Shown here piece by piece: positions 52,490-60,259 of a stretch of 64,000 bases of DNA. Source of the stretch: Fontisphaera persica (GTDB lineage Bacteria > Verrucomicrobiota > Verrucomicrobiia > Limisphaerales > Fontisphaeraceae); contig NZ_CP116615.1 in the NCBI RefSeq assembly GCF_024832785.1, positions 1,612,001 through 1,676,000 on the forward strand. Reading direction: 5' to 3'. The position numbers were made by a program, and so were the translations under genes. The notes beneath the pieces were generated by a model. It made no database searches, was not told where the DNA came from, and saw only the letters and a list, made by a program, of their open reading frames with translations. Position 1 is the stretch's first letter; every line of letters starts with the position of its first letter.

Positions 52490-53206
52490 ATGAACTCATG
52501 CAAAAACGCCGTGGTCACCGGCGCCGGCAGCGGTGTGGGACAGGCTGTAGCCCTGGCCCTCGTGCGTGCAGGCTGGCAAGTGGCCATGGTGGGCCGCCGC
52601 CCCGCCGCTTTGGAAGAAACCTTGCGCCTGGCCGGCCCGGAAGCGGCACGCATGGCGGTCTTCCCTTGCGACATCGGCAATGCCGAAGCCGTGGCCGCCA
52701 TGGGCCGCGCCGTGCTGGACCGATGGGGGGCGGTGGAAGTGCTGGTCAATGCCGCCGGCACCAATGTGCCCCGCCGCAGTCTGGAAATCCTCTCACCCGA
52801 GGATTATCACCTGATGATCAACACCAACCTCCACGGCGCTTATTACTGTGTGCAGGCGTTCTTGCCAGACATGCGGCGGCGCGGTTCAGGTACGATTGTC
52901 AATGTAGTTTCTGACGCCGCCCGCCAGGCCAGTCCCAAAGCCGGCCCGGCGTATTCCATGTCCAAATTCGGCCTGCTCGGCCTCACCCAGGCCATCAATG
53001 CCGAAGAACGCGCCCGCGGTATCCGTGCCTGCGCCATCCTGCCCGGCGATATTGACACACCCCTTCTCGACCGCCGTCCCCAACCTCCCGACGCCAGCGC
53101 CCGGGCGCGCATGTTGAAACCTGAAGACGTCGCCGCCTGCGTCCTGCTGGCCATTCAACTGCCGCCCCGCGCCATCCTTGAAGAATTGCTCATTCGCCCG
53201 CGTTGA
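52490..53206 (+). CDS. Short-chain dehydrogenase/reductase
   Basis: A 238-residue classical SDR. The cofactor loop is TGAGSGVG near residue 9, NAAGTN near 90, the catalytic Ser is in NVVSDAA and the Tyr/Lys pair is YSMSK. The Arg-rich MVGRRP after strand 2 favours NADP(H). It is probably co-transcribed with gcvT-gcvH (12-base gap). Substrate cannot be read; 3-oxoacyl or sugar alcohol dehydrogenases share this pattern. Confidence 0.85.
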   Translation: MNSCKNAVVTGAGSGVGQAVALALVRAGWQVAMVGRRPAALEETLRLAGPEAARMAVFPCDIGNAEAVAAMGRAVLDRWGAVEVLVNAAGTNVPRRSLEILSPEDYHLMINTNLHGAYYCVQAFLPDMRRRGSGTIVNVVSDAARQASPKAGPAYSMSKFGLLGLTQAINAEERARGIRACAILPGDIDTPLLDRRPQPPDASARARMLKPEDVAACVLLAIQLPPRAILEELLIRPR

Positions 53207-53258
53207 TGGGCAGAAAAATTAGTCAAAATTAAGAATGGCGCGAAAGTTGCTAATTTAT

Positions 53259-53287
53259 TTGTTGATTGATTGTCTTTGACACATAAT
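53259..53287 (+). promoter_or_regulatory. Sigma-70-like promoter before the response regulator
   Basis: TTGTTG and CATAAT are separated by 17 bases, 110 bases before the receiver gene. A GCTAATT/AATTAGC inverted repeat (53249-53290) spans it. The surroundings are locally AT-rich, unlike the flanking coding DNA. Confidence 0.4.
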
Positions 53288-53398
53288 TAGCACGCACAGC
53301 GGCAGGATGGATGGCCTCGAGCATCGCCCGTACGGCGGGCAGGCTGGAGCAATGCCAGCGGTGGTCAACGCATGGTGCGCCACCATCACCTGCACCCG

Positions 53399-53845
53399 AT
53401 GCAAACAACACAAACCCAAAAAGAACCCTTGAGGCCAGCGCCGGTCACCATCTACGTGGCCGAGGACGATCCTTACTTGAAACAACTGACGGCCATGCTG
53501 CTCGAATCGGCGGGCTGGTCCTTCCTCACCTTTGACTCCGGCGAAGCCGCTTTGCACGCCTTCCGCACCGCGGAAGTCAAGCCGCGGCTGGTCATCAGTG
53601 ATTTCTCCATGGGGGCCAAACTCATCAACGGCGTGCAATTTCTTACCGAGTGCAAGCGGCTCTCCCCCTCCACCAAGGCCTTTCTGGTCAGCGGCACGGT
53701 GGAGGAAAAAGACATCCGCGTGGACGGCCGGCCTGTGGATTGGTTCATGAGCAAACCCTTCAAGCCCCAGGAGTTTCTCAAGGTGGTCAGCCAGCTCGTA
53801 GGACAAACTGGCCCTGCCCCCGAACCCCCTCAACCGCGCCTCTAG
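53399..53845 (+). CDS. Single-domain response regulator (receiver only)
   Basis: A 148-residue protein carrying one receiver domain. The acidic pair is in VAEDDPYLK, the phospho-acceptor Asp in VISDFSM, Ser/Thr in LVSGTV and the conserved Lys in MSKPFKP. There is no output domain, so it acts through a partner protein in a phosphorelay or chemotaxis-like pathway. No kinase gene is adjacent. The ATG at 53372 is an alternative start in the same frame. Confidence 0.82.
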   Translation: MQTTQTQKEPLRPAPVTIYVAEDDPYLKQLTAMLLESAGWSFLTFDSGEAALHAFRTAEVKPRLVISDFSMGAKLINGVQFLTECKRLSPSTKAFLVSGTVEEKDIRVDGRPVDWFMSKPFKPQEFLKVVSQLVGQTGPAPEPPQPRL

Positions 53846-53853
53846 CGAACTCC

Positions 53854-54504
53854 TCAGCGGCGCGCCCGCAACACCACCCGCGCCGGGGCGCCATCGCTGC
53901 CCACAATCTTCAAGGGCAGGCAAATCAGGTCATACCGGCCGGGTTTGATTCCTGATAAATTCAGCCCCTCAATCAACCAAACGCGCGCCCCCAACAGGAT
54001 TTGATGCGTTTGACGGCCATCTTTCTTATAGCCACCCACCGACAGATAATCCACCCCCACCGTACGCACGCCGCAATCCACCAGGTATTGGGCGCTTGCC
54101 GCCGGCAGATGCACAAACGCAGGGTCAAAATCCGGGCGATTCCATGACTTCTCGGAATTGGCCGTCTTGAACAGCACGCGCTCCCCCCGGCGCAACCGGC
54201 AACGCTTCAACTCCTCCACGGGAATGACCTCCGGATTCCGTATGGCAATCACACGACACGGGCCTATCACCGCGTCCAGCGGCAGGGCCTCCATCCCCTC
54301 ACCATCTGCAATGAAATGCAAGGGCGCGTCCATGTGGGTGCCGGTGTGCGCGCCCATGTCCAGATGCGTCAAGTTGCAACTGGAGTCCGGCCCGATGCTT
54401 TTAACGCGCCGGATTTGCACGGCCGGGTCCCCCGGCCAATGCACCATGCCGTGCCGCAACGGCACGGACACATCCAACCAGGGACGGCTCGTTCTCTTGG
54501 TCAT
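53854..54504 (-). CDS. Cyclase family / kynurenine formamidase-like hydrolase
   Basis: A 216-residue protein of the cyclase (PF04199-type) family. The metal-binding motif HTGTHMDAPLHF near residue 53 is diagnostic, and PWLDVSVPLRHGMVHWPGDP opens it. Members hydrolyse amide or lactone bonds, for example N-formylkynurenine. It overlaps the flavin reductase gene by four bases and ends eight bases from the convergent receiver gene, so it is the last gene of a three-gene operon with elbB. Confidence 0.85.
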   Translation of the reverse strand: MTKRTSRPWLDVSVPLRHGMVHWPGDPAVQIRRVKSIGPDSSCNLTHLDMGAHTGTHMDAPLHFIADGEGMEALPLDAVIGPCRVIAIRNPEVIPVEELKRCRLRRGERVLFKTANSEKSWNRPDFDPAFVHLPAASAQYLVDCGVRTVGVDYLSVGGYKKDGRQTHQILLGARVWLIEGLNLSGIKPGRYDLICLPLKIVGSDGAPARVVLRARR

Positions 54505-55070
54505 CTCAAGGATTCTCCTACGGAAAAGGCATCGGCCACAAACATCCCCACGTTGAAATAACTGTGGGTGGCGGGGTCAAATATCAGCGGGTTGACTTTT
54601 TTGATGTCCGGCAGGCCATTGGGATTAAGGACGGCTTCGTCGGCCTTCACATCCAGGATTTCACCAATGAACTGCACGTGCAGCCCAATCTCCACCGTGT
54701 GCCGCAACCGGCACTCCAGCACCAGCGGAAACTCCTTGACGTAAGGCGCCGCCACCAGCGTGCTCTTGACTGGCGTCATTTTGGCCTTGGCCAGTTTGTC
54801 CACGGATTTGCCGGAAATCAGCCCAAAATAATCGGCCACCTTGACCTGGTCATGCGAGGGCAGATTCACGGTAAAGGCCTTTTGCGCGACAATGTTGGCA
54901 TAGGTATGCGTCACGCGCCGCAGCGAAATGGCCACACACGGCGGATCCGAAGAACATATCCCGCCCCACGACACCGCCGCCACATTCGGCTTGCCGTCGG
55001 CGTCATACGTGCCAATGACCAGCACCGGCGTGGGAAACAAAAGGGGCCGACCGCCCAGTGATTTTTTCAT
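54501..55070 (-). CDS. Flavin reductase family (FMN-binding split barrel) protein
   Basis: A 189-residue protein. LLFPTPVLVIGTYDADGKPN, SWGGICSSDPPCVAISLR and AFTVNLPSHDQV match flavin-reductase-like FMN-binding proteins, which reduce free flavin or act as small redox enzymes. It is coupled by ATGA to the cyclase gene and lies 20 bases after elbB. The electron partner is unknown. Confidence 0.85.
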   Translation of the reverse strand: MKKSLGGRPLLFPTPVLVIGTYDADGKPNVAAVSWGGICSSDPPCVAISLRRVTHTYANIVAQKAFTVNLPSHDQVKVADYFGLISGKSVDKLAKAKMTPVKSTLVAAPYVKEFPLVLECRLRHTVEIGLHVQFIGEILDVKADEAVLNPNGLPDIKKVNPLIFDPATHSYFNVGMFVADAFSVGESLR

Positions 55071-55090
55071 AAGCTCGTCAGCGTGGAACT

Positions 55091-55747
55091 TCAGGCCATC
55101 TCCAGCACCGCCTGCACCAGTTTATTGATGCCCGCCTCCGCCTCCGTGATGCGCCCGGCCAGCATGTACGCGGGCGTGGTGACAATCTTGTGCCGCCGGT
55201 CCACCACGGCGTTATAGACCGTGCAGTTGACGTGGCTGGCGCCATGTTTGCTCAAGGCCTGTGCCGTCCCGGCATCGTTGCCAATGGTGAATTCCACCTT
55301 CTCCGGCCCAAACAGCTTCGCCGCAATCGCCGGTGCAATACACACCAGCCCAATCGGCTTGCCCAGTTGGTGGACCTCCCGCAGAAAACTGGCCACTTGG
55401 GGATGCACCTCAAAGTTTTCCCCCGCCAGCGCAAAAGTGCACAGGTTCTTGGCTGCGCCAAAACCGCCGGGCACAATCACCGCATCCACCTCTTTGGGCT
55501 TTAATTGGTTCAAGGCCACAATGTTTCCCCGCGCGATGCGGGCGGACTCCACCAGCACATTGCGCGTTTCCTGGGGGACAGGCTGCCGGGTTAGATGATT
55601 AATCACATGATATTGGGGAATGTCCGGCGCGACGCAAACGGCCTGTGCCCCGGCCCGGTCCAGTGCCAGCAGCGTCAGCACCGACTCGTGAATTTCGGCC
55701 CCGTCAAATACTCCACATCCGGAAAGCAGGACAGCGACTTTTTTCAT
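55091..55747 (-). CDS. elbB: Isoprenoid biosynthesis glyoxalase ElbB
   Basis: A 218-residue DJ-1/PfpI-superfamily protein. VLLSGCGVFDGAEIHESV at the start, PGGFGAAKNL and the nucleophile Cys in LVCIAPA are specific to the ElbB subgroup. E. coli ElbB has glyoxalase activity and affects isoprenoid synthesis. It is the first gene of the operon with the flavin reductase and cyclase, divergent from the GbsR-type regulator, which may control it. Confidence 0.9.
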   Translation of the reverse strand: MKKVAVLLSGCGVFDGAEIHESVLTLLALDRAGAQAVCVAPDIPQYHVINHLTRQPVPQETRNVLVESARIARGNIVALNQLKPKEVDAVIVPGGFGAAKNLCTFALAGENFEVHPQVASFLREVHQLGKPIGLVCIAPAIAAKLFGPEKVEFTIGNDAGTAQALSKHGASHVNCTVYNAVVDRRHKIVTTPAYMLAGRITEAEAGINKLVQAVLEMA

Positions 55748-55902
55748 GACGCCAATCTAAAACGGACGCCGGCCCAAGGCAAGGCGGAATGGCAATGCCC
55801 GGCGCGCGCTTCGCCGGTCAGCGCCCGGCGGATTATTCCCCCAGTTGGTGCACCCCGAGGAGCACCGGCAGGAGGAGGAGGGCTGCAACCAATAAAGATT
55901 GT

Positions 55903-55931
55903 TTGCAAAATAATGGAATATGCAGTAATTT
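55903..55931 (+). promoter_or_regulatory. Predicted promoter of the GbsR-type gene
   Basis: TTGCAA and TAATTT are spaced by 17 bases, 25 bases before the ATG. The -10 hexamer falls inside the palindrome at 55926-55949. Confidence 0.4.
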
Positions 55932-55949
55932 CTGAATAGACAGAAATTA
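55926..55949. promoter_or_regulatory. Operator-like palindrome before gbsR-type gene
   Basis: TAATTTCTG-AATAGA-CAGAAATTA is a perfect 9-bp dyad seven bases before the ATG, the size expected for a dimeric winged-helix repressor. It overlaps the predicted -10, so binding would block transcription. Autoregulation is inferred. Confidence 0.55.
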
Positions 55950-55956
55950 TCGAAAT

Positions 55957-56496
55957 ATGATTACGCTGACGCCAGTTCAGGAAAAATTCATCCTCCACTG
56001 GGGTGAAATGGGCGCCCGCTGGGGCATCAATCGGACCGTGGCCCAGATTCATGCCCTGCTGTTCATTTCCCCCCGCCCCCTGAACGCGGAAGACATCGCC
56101 GCCACACTGAACGTGGCGCGCTCCAACGTCAGCACCAGCCTTAAAGAGCTGCAAAACTGGGGCATTGTCCGTCTGGTCCACGTCATGGGCGACAAACGGG
56201 ACCATTTCGAGTCCATGCGGGACGTTTGGGAAATGTTCCGGGTGGTCCTGGATGAGCGCAAAAAACGCGAGCTGGACCCCACTTTGACCGTCTTGCGTGA
56301 TTGCCTGCTGGAAGCCGCCAAAGACCCCAAGGTGGATGCCTACACCATGAACCGCTTGAGCGAGCTGGCCGACTTCTTTGAAACCATGTCCCAGTGGTAC
56401 ACCCAAATCCGCCACTGGCCCACCCCAGTGCTCGTGAAATTCATTCGGGCAGGCGACAAAGTAAGAAAATTGCTCGGCCTCAAGGCAAAAGATTAA
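55957..56496 (+). CDS. GbsR/MarR-type transcriptional regulator
   Basis: A 179-residue winged-helix protein. MGARWGINRTVAQIHALLFI, NAEDIAATLNVARSNVSTSLKELQNWG and VHVMGDKRDHFES are typical of GbsR-like regulators, which control osmolyte uptake and choline conversion in Bacillus. Here no betaine gene is adjacent; the divergent elbB operon is the nearest candidate target. A C-terminal helix (about 130-179) would give the dimer. Confidence 0.85.
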   Translation: MITLTPVQEKFILHWGEMGARWGINRTVAQIHALLFISPRPLNAEDIAATLNVARSNVSTSLKELQNWGIVRLVHVMGDKRDHFESMRDVWEMFRVVLDERKKRELDPTLTVLRDCLLEAAKDPKVDAYTMNRLSELADFFETMSQWYTQIRHWPTPVLVKFIRAGDKVRKLLGLKAKD

Positions 56497-56510
56497 CTGG
56501 AAAGGCTCTC

Positions 56511-56684
56511 ATGTCCTCTTCTCCTCCCGCCATACAGCCCATGCCCGCCAGTCCCAAAACCCCGGCACGGGAGGGTTGGCGGCGCTGGTGGTCTGCCTTG
56601 CGGGACCTTTGCGGTGGCCGGGACAACGGCTCCCGCCGCCCCAATAAGGCACACCGGACCTTGGTGTTCTTTGAGATGCCCTAG
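56511..56684 (+). CDS. Small hypothetical protein
   Basis: A 57-codon frame with a GGAAAGG ribosome-binding-like site eight bases before the ATG and 14 bases after the GbsR-type stop. The product is Pro-rich then Arg/Trp-rich (REGWRRWWSALRDLCGG). No domain is recognised. The support is the ribosome-binding site and position only. Confidence 0.35.
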   Translation: MSSSPPAIQPMPASPKTPAREGWRRWWSALRDLCGGRDNGSRRPNKAHRTLVFFEMP

Positions 56685-56702
56685 TCTCAGCCCCCTCCCC
56701 TC

Positions 56703-58034
56703 TCAACGGACTTTTTCACGGCGGTAAGCCTCGGCCAATAGGGTAATCGGATGCACCACCCGCAACCGCATGCCCGCGGCGCGGGCGCCATTAATCAACT
56801 GCAACAAACAACCGGGGTTGCCGGTGGCCACCACCTCCACCTGAAGGCGGCGCAGGTGAGCCAGCTTGCGCTCCAACAAGCGCCGGGCCATGTCCGGTTG
56901 AATGACATTGTAGATGCCGGCGCTGCCGCAGCACCAATTGCTTTCCGGCAGCTCCACCAGCTCCAGTCCGGGGATGGAACGCAATAAAGCCCGGGGTTGA
57001 GCCACGATTTTCTGGCCATGCGCCAGATGGCAGCTTTCATGGTAGGCCACCCGCAGGGACGGCTGCGGCCCGGAGGGCGCGCGCCAGCCCACCCGAACCA
57101 GCCATTCGTGGATGTCCTGCGCTTTGCAATCCCATGCGCGAGCTTGTCCGGCCCATTGGGCATCCTCTCCCAACAAACGGCTATAATGCCGTAAATGCGA
57201 GCCGCAGCCACCAGCATTGGAAATGATGGCATCGAAGTTTTCCGGGGGAAATTGCTCCAACTGCCGCCGGGCCAGCTCTCGCGCCCGCCCCAGCTCGCCA
57301 TTGTGCGCGTGCAAGGAGCCGCAACAACTCTGATGCGGGGGGGTGACCACCTCGCACCCGTTGGCCGCGAGCACTTCGGCCGTGTCACGATTGACGTCAC
57401 TGAAAAGAATGTCCTGGGCGCAACCAGTCAAGAGGGCGACACGATAACGGCGCTGGCCCACGGCCGGCAGTACCGGCGGGATGATTTGGGCCGACCACTT
57501 GGGCTGCACCGGCGGCGTCATGGCCTCAAGTTCCTGCCAGCGCCGGGGCAGCAGCCGCAACAGGCCGCTGCGCCGCAACCCTTGCTGGACCCCGCTGATT
57601 TGATACCAGCGCAACAGCCTGCCCAAGGCTTTAAGCCGCCGCACGTCCATGAACAGCCAGCCGATGGTCAGCGAGCGCACCAACCGCCGCAAAGGATTTT
57701 CCAACTTGCCGCTCAACTCCGCCTCCGCGCGCGCCGCTTCAAACATCTCGGCATAATTCACCCCGGCCGGGCAGGCGGTCATGCAGGCAAAACATCCCAG
57801 GCAGTAATACATTTCGCGGGCCAGCGTGGGGGTCATTTCCAGTTGGCCATCGGCAACGGCACGCAGCAGCGCAATGCGCCCGCGCGGACTGTGCCGCTCC
57901 ATTAAAGTGGCGTCGTACGTGGGACAAACCGGCAGGCACAGGCCGCAATGCATGCATTGTTGGAGAATGGAGTAGTCCAGCCCCCGCAATAGCGAAGGCC
58001 CGCCAGCGGGGTGGCCTGGGGGCGTCAGTCCCAT
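56703..58034 (-). CDS. glcF: Glycolate oxidase iron-sulfur subunit
   Basis: A 443-residue protein with two 4Fe-4S motifs near the N-terminus, CMHCGLCLPVCP and CLGCFACMTACP, and two CCG domains later (SCCGSLHAHN and WCCGSAGIYN). This is the GlcF arrangement; it passes electrons from the flavoprotein GlcD to the quinone pool at the membrane. The ATG overlaps the glcD stop by ten bases. No GlcE gene is present beside them. Confidence 0.88.
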   Translation of the reverse strand: MGLTPPGHPAGGPSLLRGLDYSILQQCMHCGLCLPVCPTYDATLMERHSPRGRIALLRAVADGQLEMTPTLAREMYYCLGCFACMTACPAGVNYAEMFEAARAEAELSGKLENPLRRLVRSLTIGWLFMDVRRLKALGRLLRWYQISGVQQGLRRSGLLRLLPRRWQELEAMTPPVQPKWSAQIIPPVLPAVGQRRYRVALLTGCAQDILFSDVNRDTAEVLAANGCEVVTPPHQSCCGSLHAHNGELGRARELARRQLEQFPPENFDAIISNAGGCGSHLRHYSRLLGEDAQWAGQARAWDCKAQDIHEWLVRVGWRAPSGPQPSLRVAYHESCHLAHGQKIVAQPRALLRSIPGLELVELPESNWCCGSAGIYNVIQPDMARRLLERKLAHLRRLQVEVVATGNPGCLLQLINGARAAGMRLRVVHPITLLAEAYRREKVR

Positions 58035-59407
58035 AACTTGCCTGGATTCAAGATGCCGTTGGGGTCCAACACCCGCCGCAATTCCCGCATCACACGCATC
58101 TGCGCGCCGCCGGTTTGTTGTGGAAGAATGTGTTTCTTGGCCAGTCCCACGCCGTGCTCGCCCGTGATGGTGCCCCCCAGCCGGATGGCCTCCGCGAATA
58201 TTTCCTTGAACGCCTCTTCCACACGATGCATTTCCTCGGCGTTTCGCTCATCGGTCAAACAGGTGGGATGCAAATTGCCATCGCCCATGTGCCCAAACGT
58301 GCCGATGCGCAATTGATATTTTTGCGCCACCTGTTGCACAAAACGAATCATCCGTGCCAGCTCGCTCCGTGGCACGGTGGCATCTTCCAGAATGGTGGTG
58401 GGCCCCACCCGCGCCAGTGCGCTGAAAGCCGTGCGCCGCGCCGCTGCCAGGCGGTCAGCCTCGCCAGCGTCCCGCGCCACCCGCACCTCCCGGGCGCCTT
58501 GCTCGCGGCAAATGCGCTCCATCGCGGCCGCTTCCTCCGCCACGGCGGCCGGATGACCGTCCGTTTCAATCAGCAACAACGCCTCACAATCCAGCGGCAA
58601 ACCAATTTGGGCGTAGTCCTCAACACAATGAATGGTGGTACGATCCAGAAACTCCAGCGTACAGGGGATGATCGGCGCCGCAATGATCGCCGAAACCGCC
58701 GCCGCCGCATCCTCCATGCGCGCAAAGCTGGCCAGCATGGTTTTACGCGCCTGCGGTTTGGGCAGCAGTTTCAGCAACACCTGCGTAATCACTCCCAATG
58801 TCCCCTCCGACCCAATGAACAAATCCCGCAAAGAATATCCCGCCACATCCTTGACGCACTTGTTTCCCGTCCACATCACCTCCCCATCCGGCAAGACGAC
58901 TTCCAACCCCATGACATACTGGCGGGTCACGCCATATTTCAAGCCGCGCAAGCCCCCCGAATTTTCCGCCACGTTACCGCCGATGGTGGAGATTTTCATC
59001 GAGCCGGGATCTGGTGGATAAAACAACCCCGCCTGCCCGGCCGCCTCCGCGATCGCCTGGGTGGTGGCGCCGGCCTCCGCCAACAAGGTTAAGTTGGCCG
59101 CGTCCACCTCCAAAACGCGATTCATTTTGGCCAGGCAAAGCACAATGCTGTTGGGCACCGGTACACTGCCACCACTTAACCCCGTCCCGGAACCCCGGGC
59201 AACAATGGGCACACGGTGATGATTGGCCCACCGCAGCAAATCGCTCACTTGCGCGGTGTTTTGCGCAAATACCACCGCCGCAGGAAGTTGTTTGAGCGCG
59301 GCCGTCCCATCAAAGGAGTAGGGAATTAAATCCTCCACCGCTGTCAAAACTTCCCCCGCCCCAAACATCTGCCGGAGCTGATCACATGCCGAAGCTGGCA
59401 GAGGCAT
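58025..59407 (-). CDS. glcD: Glycolate oxidase FAD-binding subunit
   Basis: A 460-residue FAD-binding oxidase of the VAO family. The PCMH-type FAD domain is visible as PIVARGSGTGLSGGSVP and FYPPDPGSMKISTIGGNVAENSG broken across residues about 128-150. IGSEGTLGVITQ, GHMGDGNLHP and the C-terminal TGEHGVGLAK complete the GlcD/D-lactate dehydrogenase signature. It oxidises glycolate or D-2-hydroxy acids. With glcF it forms a two-gene unit; D-lactate is an alternative substrate. Confidence 0.88.
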   Translation of the reverse strand: MPLPASACDQLRQMFGAGEVLTAVEDLIPYSFDGTAALKQLPAAVVFAQNTAQVSDLLRWANHHRVPIVARGSGTGLSGGSVPVPNSIVLCLAKMNRVLEVDAANLTLLAEAGATTQAIAEAAGQAGLFYPPDPGSMKISTIGGNVAENSGGLRGLKYGVTRQYVMGLEVVLPDGEVMWTGNKCVKDVAGYSLRDLFIGSEGTLGVITQVLLKLLPKPQARKTMLASFARMEDAAAAVSAIIAAPIIPCTLEFLDRTTIHCVEDYAQIGLPLDCEALLLIETDGHPAAVAEEAAAMERICREQGAREVRVARDAGEADRLAAARRTAFSALARVGPTTILEDATVPRSELARMIRFVQQVAQKYQLRIGTFGHMGDGNLHPTCLTDERNAEEMHRVEEAFKEIFAEAIRLGGTITGEHGVGLAKKHILPQQTGGAQMRVMRELRRVLDPNGILNPGKLWD

Positions 59408-59413
59408 AGAGGG

Positions 59414-60142
59414 CTACTTGAAAAGTTTCTTCACGCCCTGGGCCGCTTTGTCCACTTGATCCGCTGCTGTCTTGACCGCTTCCTTGCCCAGCTTGCCCAC
59501 CTCTTGAATCATCTTCGCCGCAATCTTGTCCACGTTGCTGACCACCTCCCCCAACACCTGCTTGGTAACCTGCGCCACCGTGGCTCCCTTGTCATCGGTG
59601 CCAATATTGGTCAGATGCAAATCCGGCAGCGGTGCGCTGACCGTGCGGCCCCCCAGGCCGGTGAAACTGAAATTGATTTTTCCTCCGGTAATGGTGAGGT
59701 CCTTGATTTGCATGGTTTTGGAGGTGCCAGTGTCTTCTTTGCCTCCCGCCGCGGCCTCAACGTTATCCATGATGCGTTTCAGATTGCTGCCGCTCAGTGT
59801 TCCCTCGAAGGTGATGACCGGCGCCTGGATGACCACCTTGTCCACCACAATCTTGTCCGACTTCAGCGAGCTGAGATTTACCTGGACCTCCATTTCCCCC
59901 ACTTCAATGGCCGAGGGCGTCTTGAAGCCTTGCGGATTGCCAATGAAAAGTCCCTTGAGCTTGCCATTTCCTGAAAAGGGCGACAGCGAGACCCCGCTTA
60001 GTCGCACCTCTGTTTTGGTGATTTTTGGGCCAACTGTTTCCACACCTTGTTTGACCAAACGGTCCAGGTTGAGAAACACCACCACCAGGGCAACAATGAC
60101 GATGCCAAGCACCACGGCGCCGACAATGACGATTTTTTTCAT
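59414..60142 (-). CDS. AsmA-like membrane-anchored protein
   Basis: A 242-residue protein with one N-terminal transmembrane helix (about residues 3-24). The rest is beta-rich and AsmA/DUF748-like: GVSLSPFSGNGKLKGLFIGNPQG, MEVQVNLSSLKSDKIVVDKV and GTLSGSNLKRIMDNV. An amphipathic Lys/Ala-rich C-terminus follows. AsmA-like proteins act in outer-membrane lipid transport. ATG 60142 has AAAGG eight bases upstream and is preferred over the frame start at 60214. It lies six bases upstream of glcD on the same strand. Confidence 0.7.
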   Translation of the reverse strand: MKKIVIVGAVVLGIVIVALVVVFLNLDRLVKQGVETVGPKITKTEVRLSGVSLSPFSGNGKLKGLFIGNPQGFKTPSAIEVGEMEVQVNLSSLKSDKIVVDKVVIQAPVITFEGTLSGSNLKRIMDNVEAAAGGKEDTGTSKTMQIKDLTITGGKINFSFTGLGGRTVSAPLPDLHLTNIGTDDKGATVAQVTKQVLGEVVSNVDKIAAKMIQEVGKLGKEAVKTAADQVDKAAQGVKKLFK

Positions 60143-60259
60143 AATATGGCCTTTGTATGTCTTTTGTATTGGTATTGGACCGTTGCGTCGAGCCGAAACT
60201 AATACAAAACTCACTGCTCAAGGGTTGCGAGATTCCCGATTTTCCGGCATGGTAACTTC

